Below, piece after piece: positions 5,934-5,999 of a DNA stretch of 5,999 nucleotides (positions within the stretch are counted from its first letter, which is position 1; each line of letters begins with the position of its first letter). The stretch is from NCBI GenBank assembly GCA_009782025.1, contig WQUQ01000102.1:1-5999 (forward strand), written 5' to 3'. A program made the position numbers and the translations under genes. The notes below the pieces were generated by a model. The model was given only the letters and a program-made list of their open reading frames with translations. It did not search any database and was not told the DNA's origin. The DNA is from Desulfobulbus sp. (lineage in GTDB: Bacteria; Pseudomonadota; Gammaproteobacteria; Burkholderiales; Rhodocyclaceae).

Positions 5934-5999
5934 TTCCCGGTCTGACTGAGCCTAAAAACCGTAGTTGACCGCTTGTGATCTTTGCGAAATCCGCATGAA
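5934..5999. other. 66-base sequence after htpX with no supported gene
   Basis: This AT-richer tail contains cctaaaaaccgtagttgacc and ends in an ATG at 5996-5998 at the window edge. No ribosome-binding site precedes that ATG and I see no terminator hairpin after htpX. It could be the start of another gene or of a mobile element lying outside the window, but nothing here shows which. Confidence 0.3.

Overview
The window is a GC-rich stretch of a bacterial chromosome. The gene content and protein sequences suggest a betaproteobacterium, possibly Rhodocyclaceae (Dechloromonas/Azonexus-like). That assignment rests on gene order, family resemblance and codon style, not on a search. Coding density is high, and apart from one 368-base gap the genes are ordinary and intact.

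Left end (1-728, + strand): the 3' end of an outer-membrane beta-barrel gene that looks like the DUF3373 family. A gene for a small secreted protein of unknown function follows 24 bases later, and the two are probably co-transcribed. A two-tier hairpin lies in the short convergent gap (729-826).

Centre (827-4686, - strand): a compact five-gene operon, read right to left: dacA, a class IV D-amino-acid aminotransferase gene, ybeD (DUF493), lipB and lipA. Each junction overlaps or is separated by only 1-5 bases, so translational coupling is likely. LipB transfers octanoate from acyl carrier protein to the lipoyl domains of 2-oxoacid dehydrogenases and the glycine cleavage H protein. LipA then inserts the two sulfurs. 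DacA trims the terminal D-Ala of peptidoglycan pentapeptides in the periplasm. The aminotransferase would act on D-amino acids such as D-alanine in the cytoplasm, which gives a metabolic link to DacA. E. coli has the same dacA-ybeD-lipB-lipA order without the aminotransferase.

Right part (4687-5999): the 368-base divergent gap between dacA and htpX holds a likely dacA -10 box, a short coding-like remnant on the - strand, and a 139-base palindromic element with 18-base terminal inverted repeats that starts exactly where the remnant's reading frame closes. A sigma-32-like -10 sequence sits just ahead of htpX, which encodes a membrane zinc protease of envelope/heat stress. The last 66 bases hold no gene I can support.

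I found no tRNA, rRNA, CRISPR array or complete insertion sequence. No previously undescribed system is evident. The least explained parts are the element-plus-remnant in the dacA-htpX gap and the small secreted protein.
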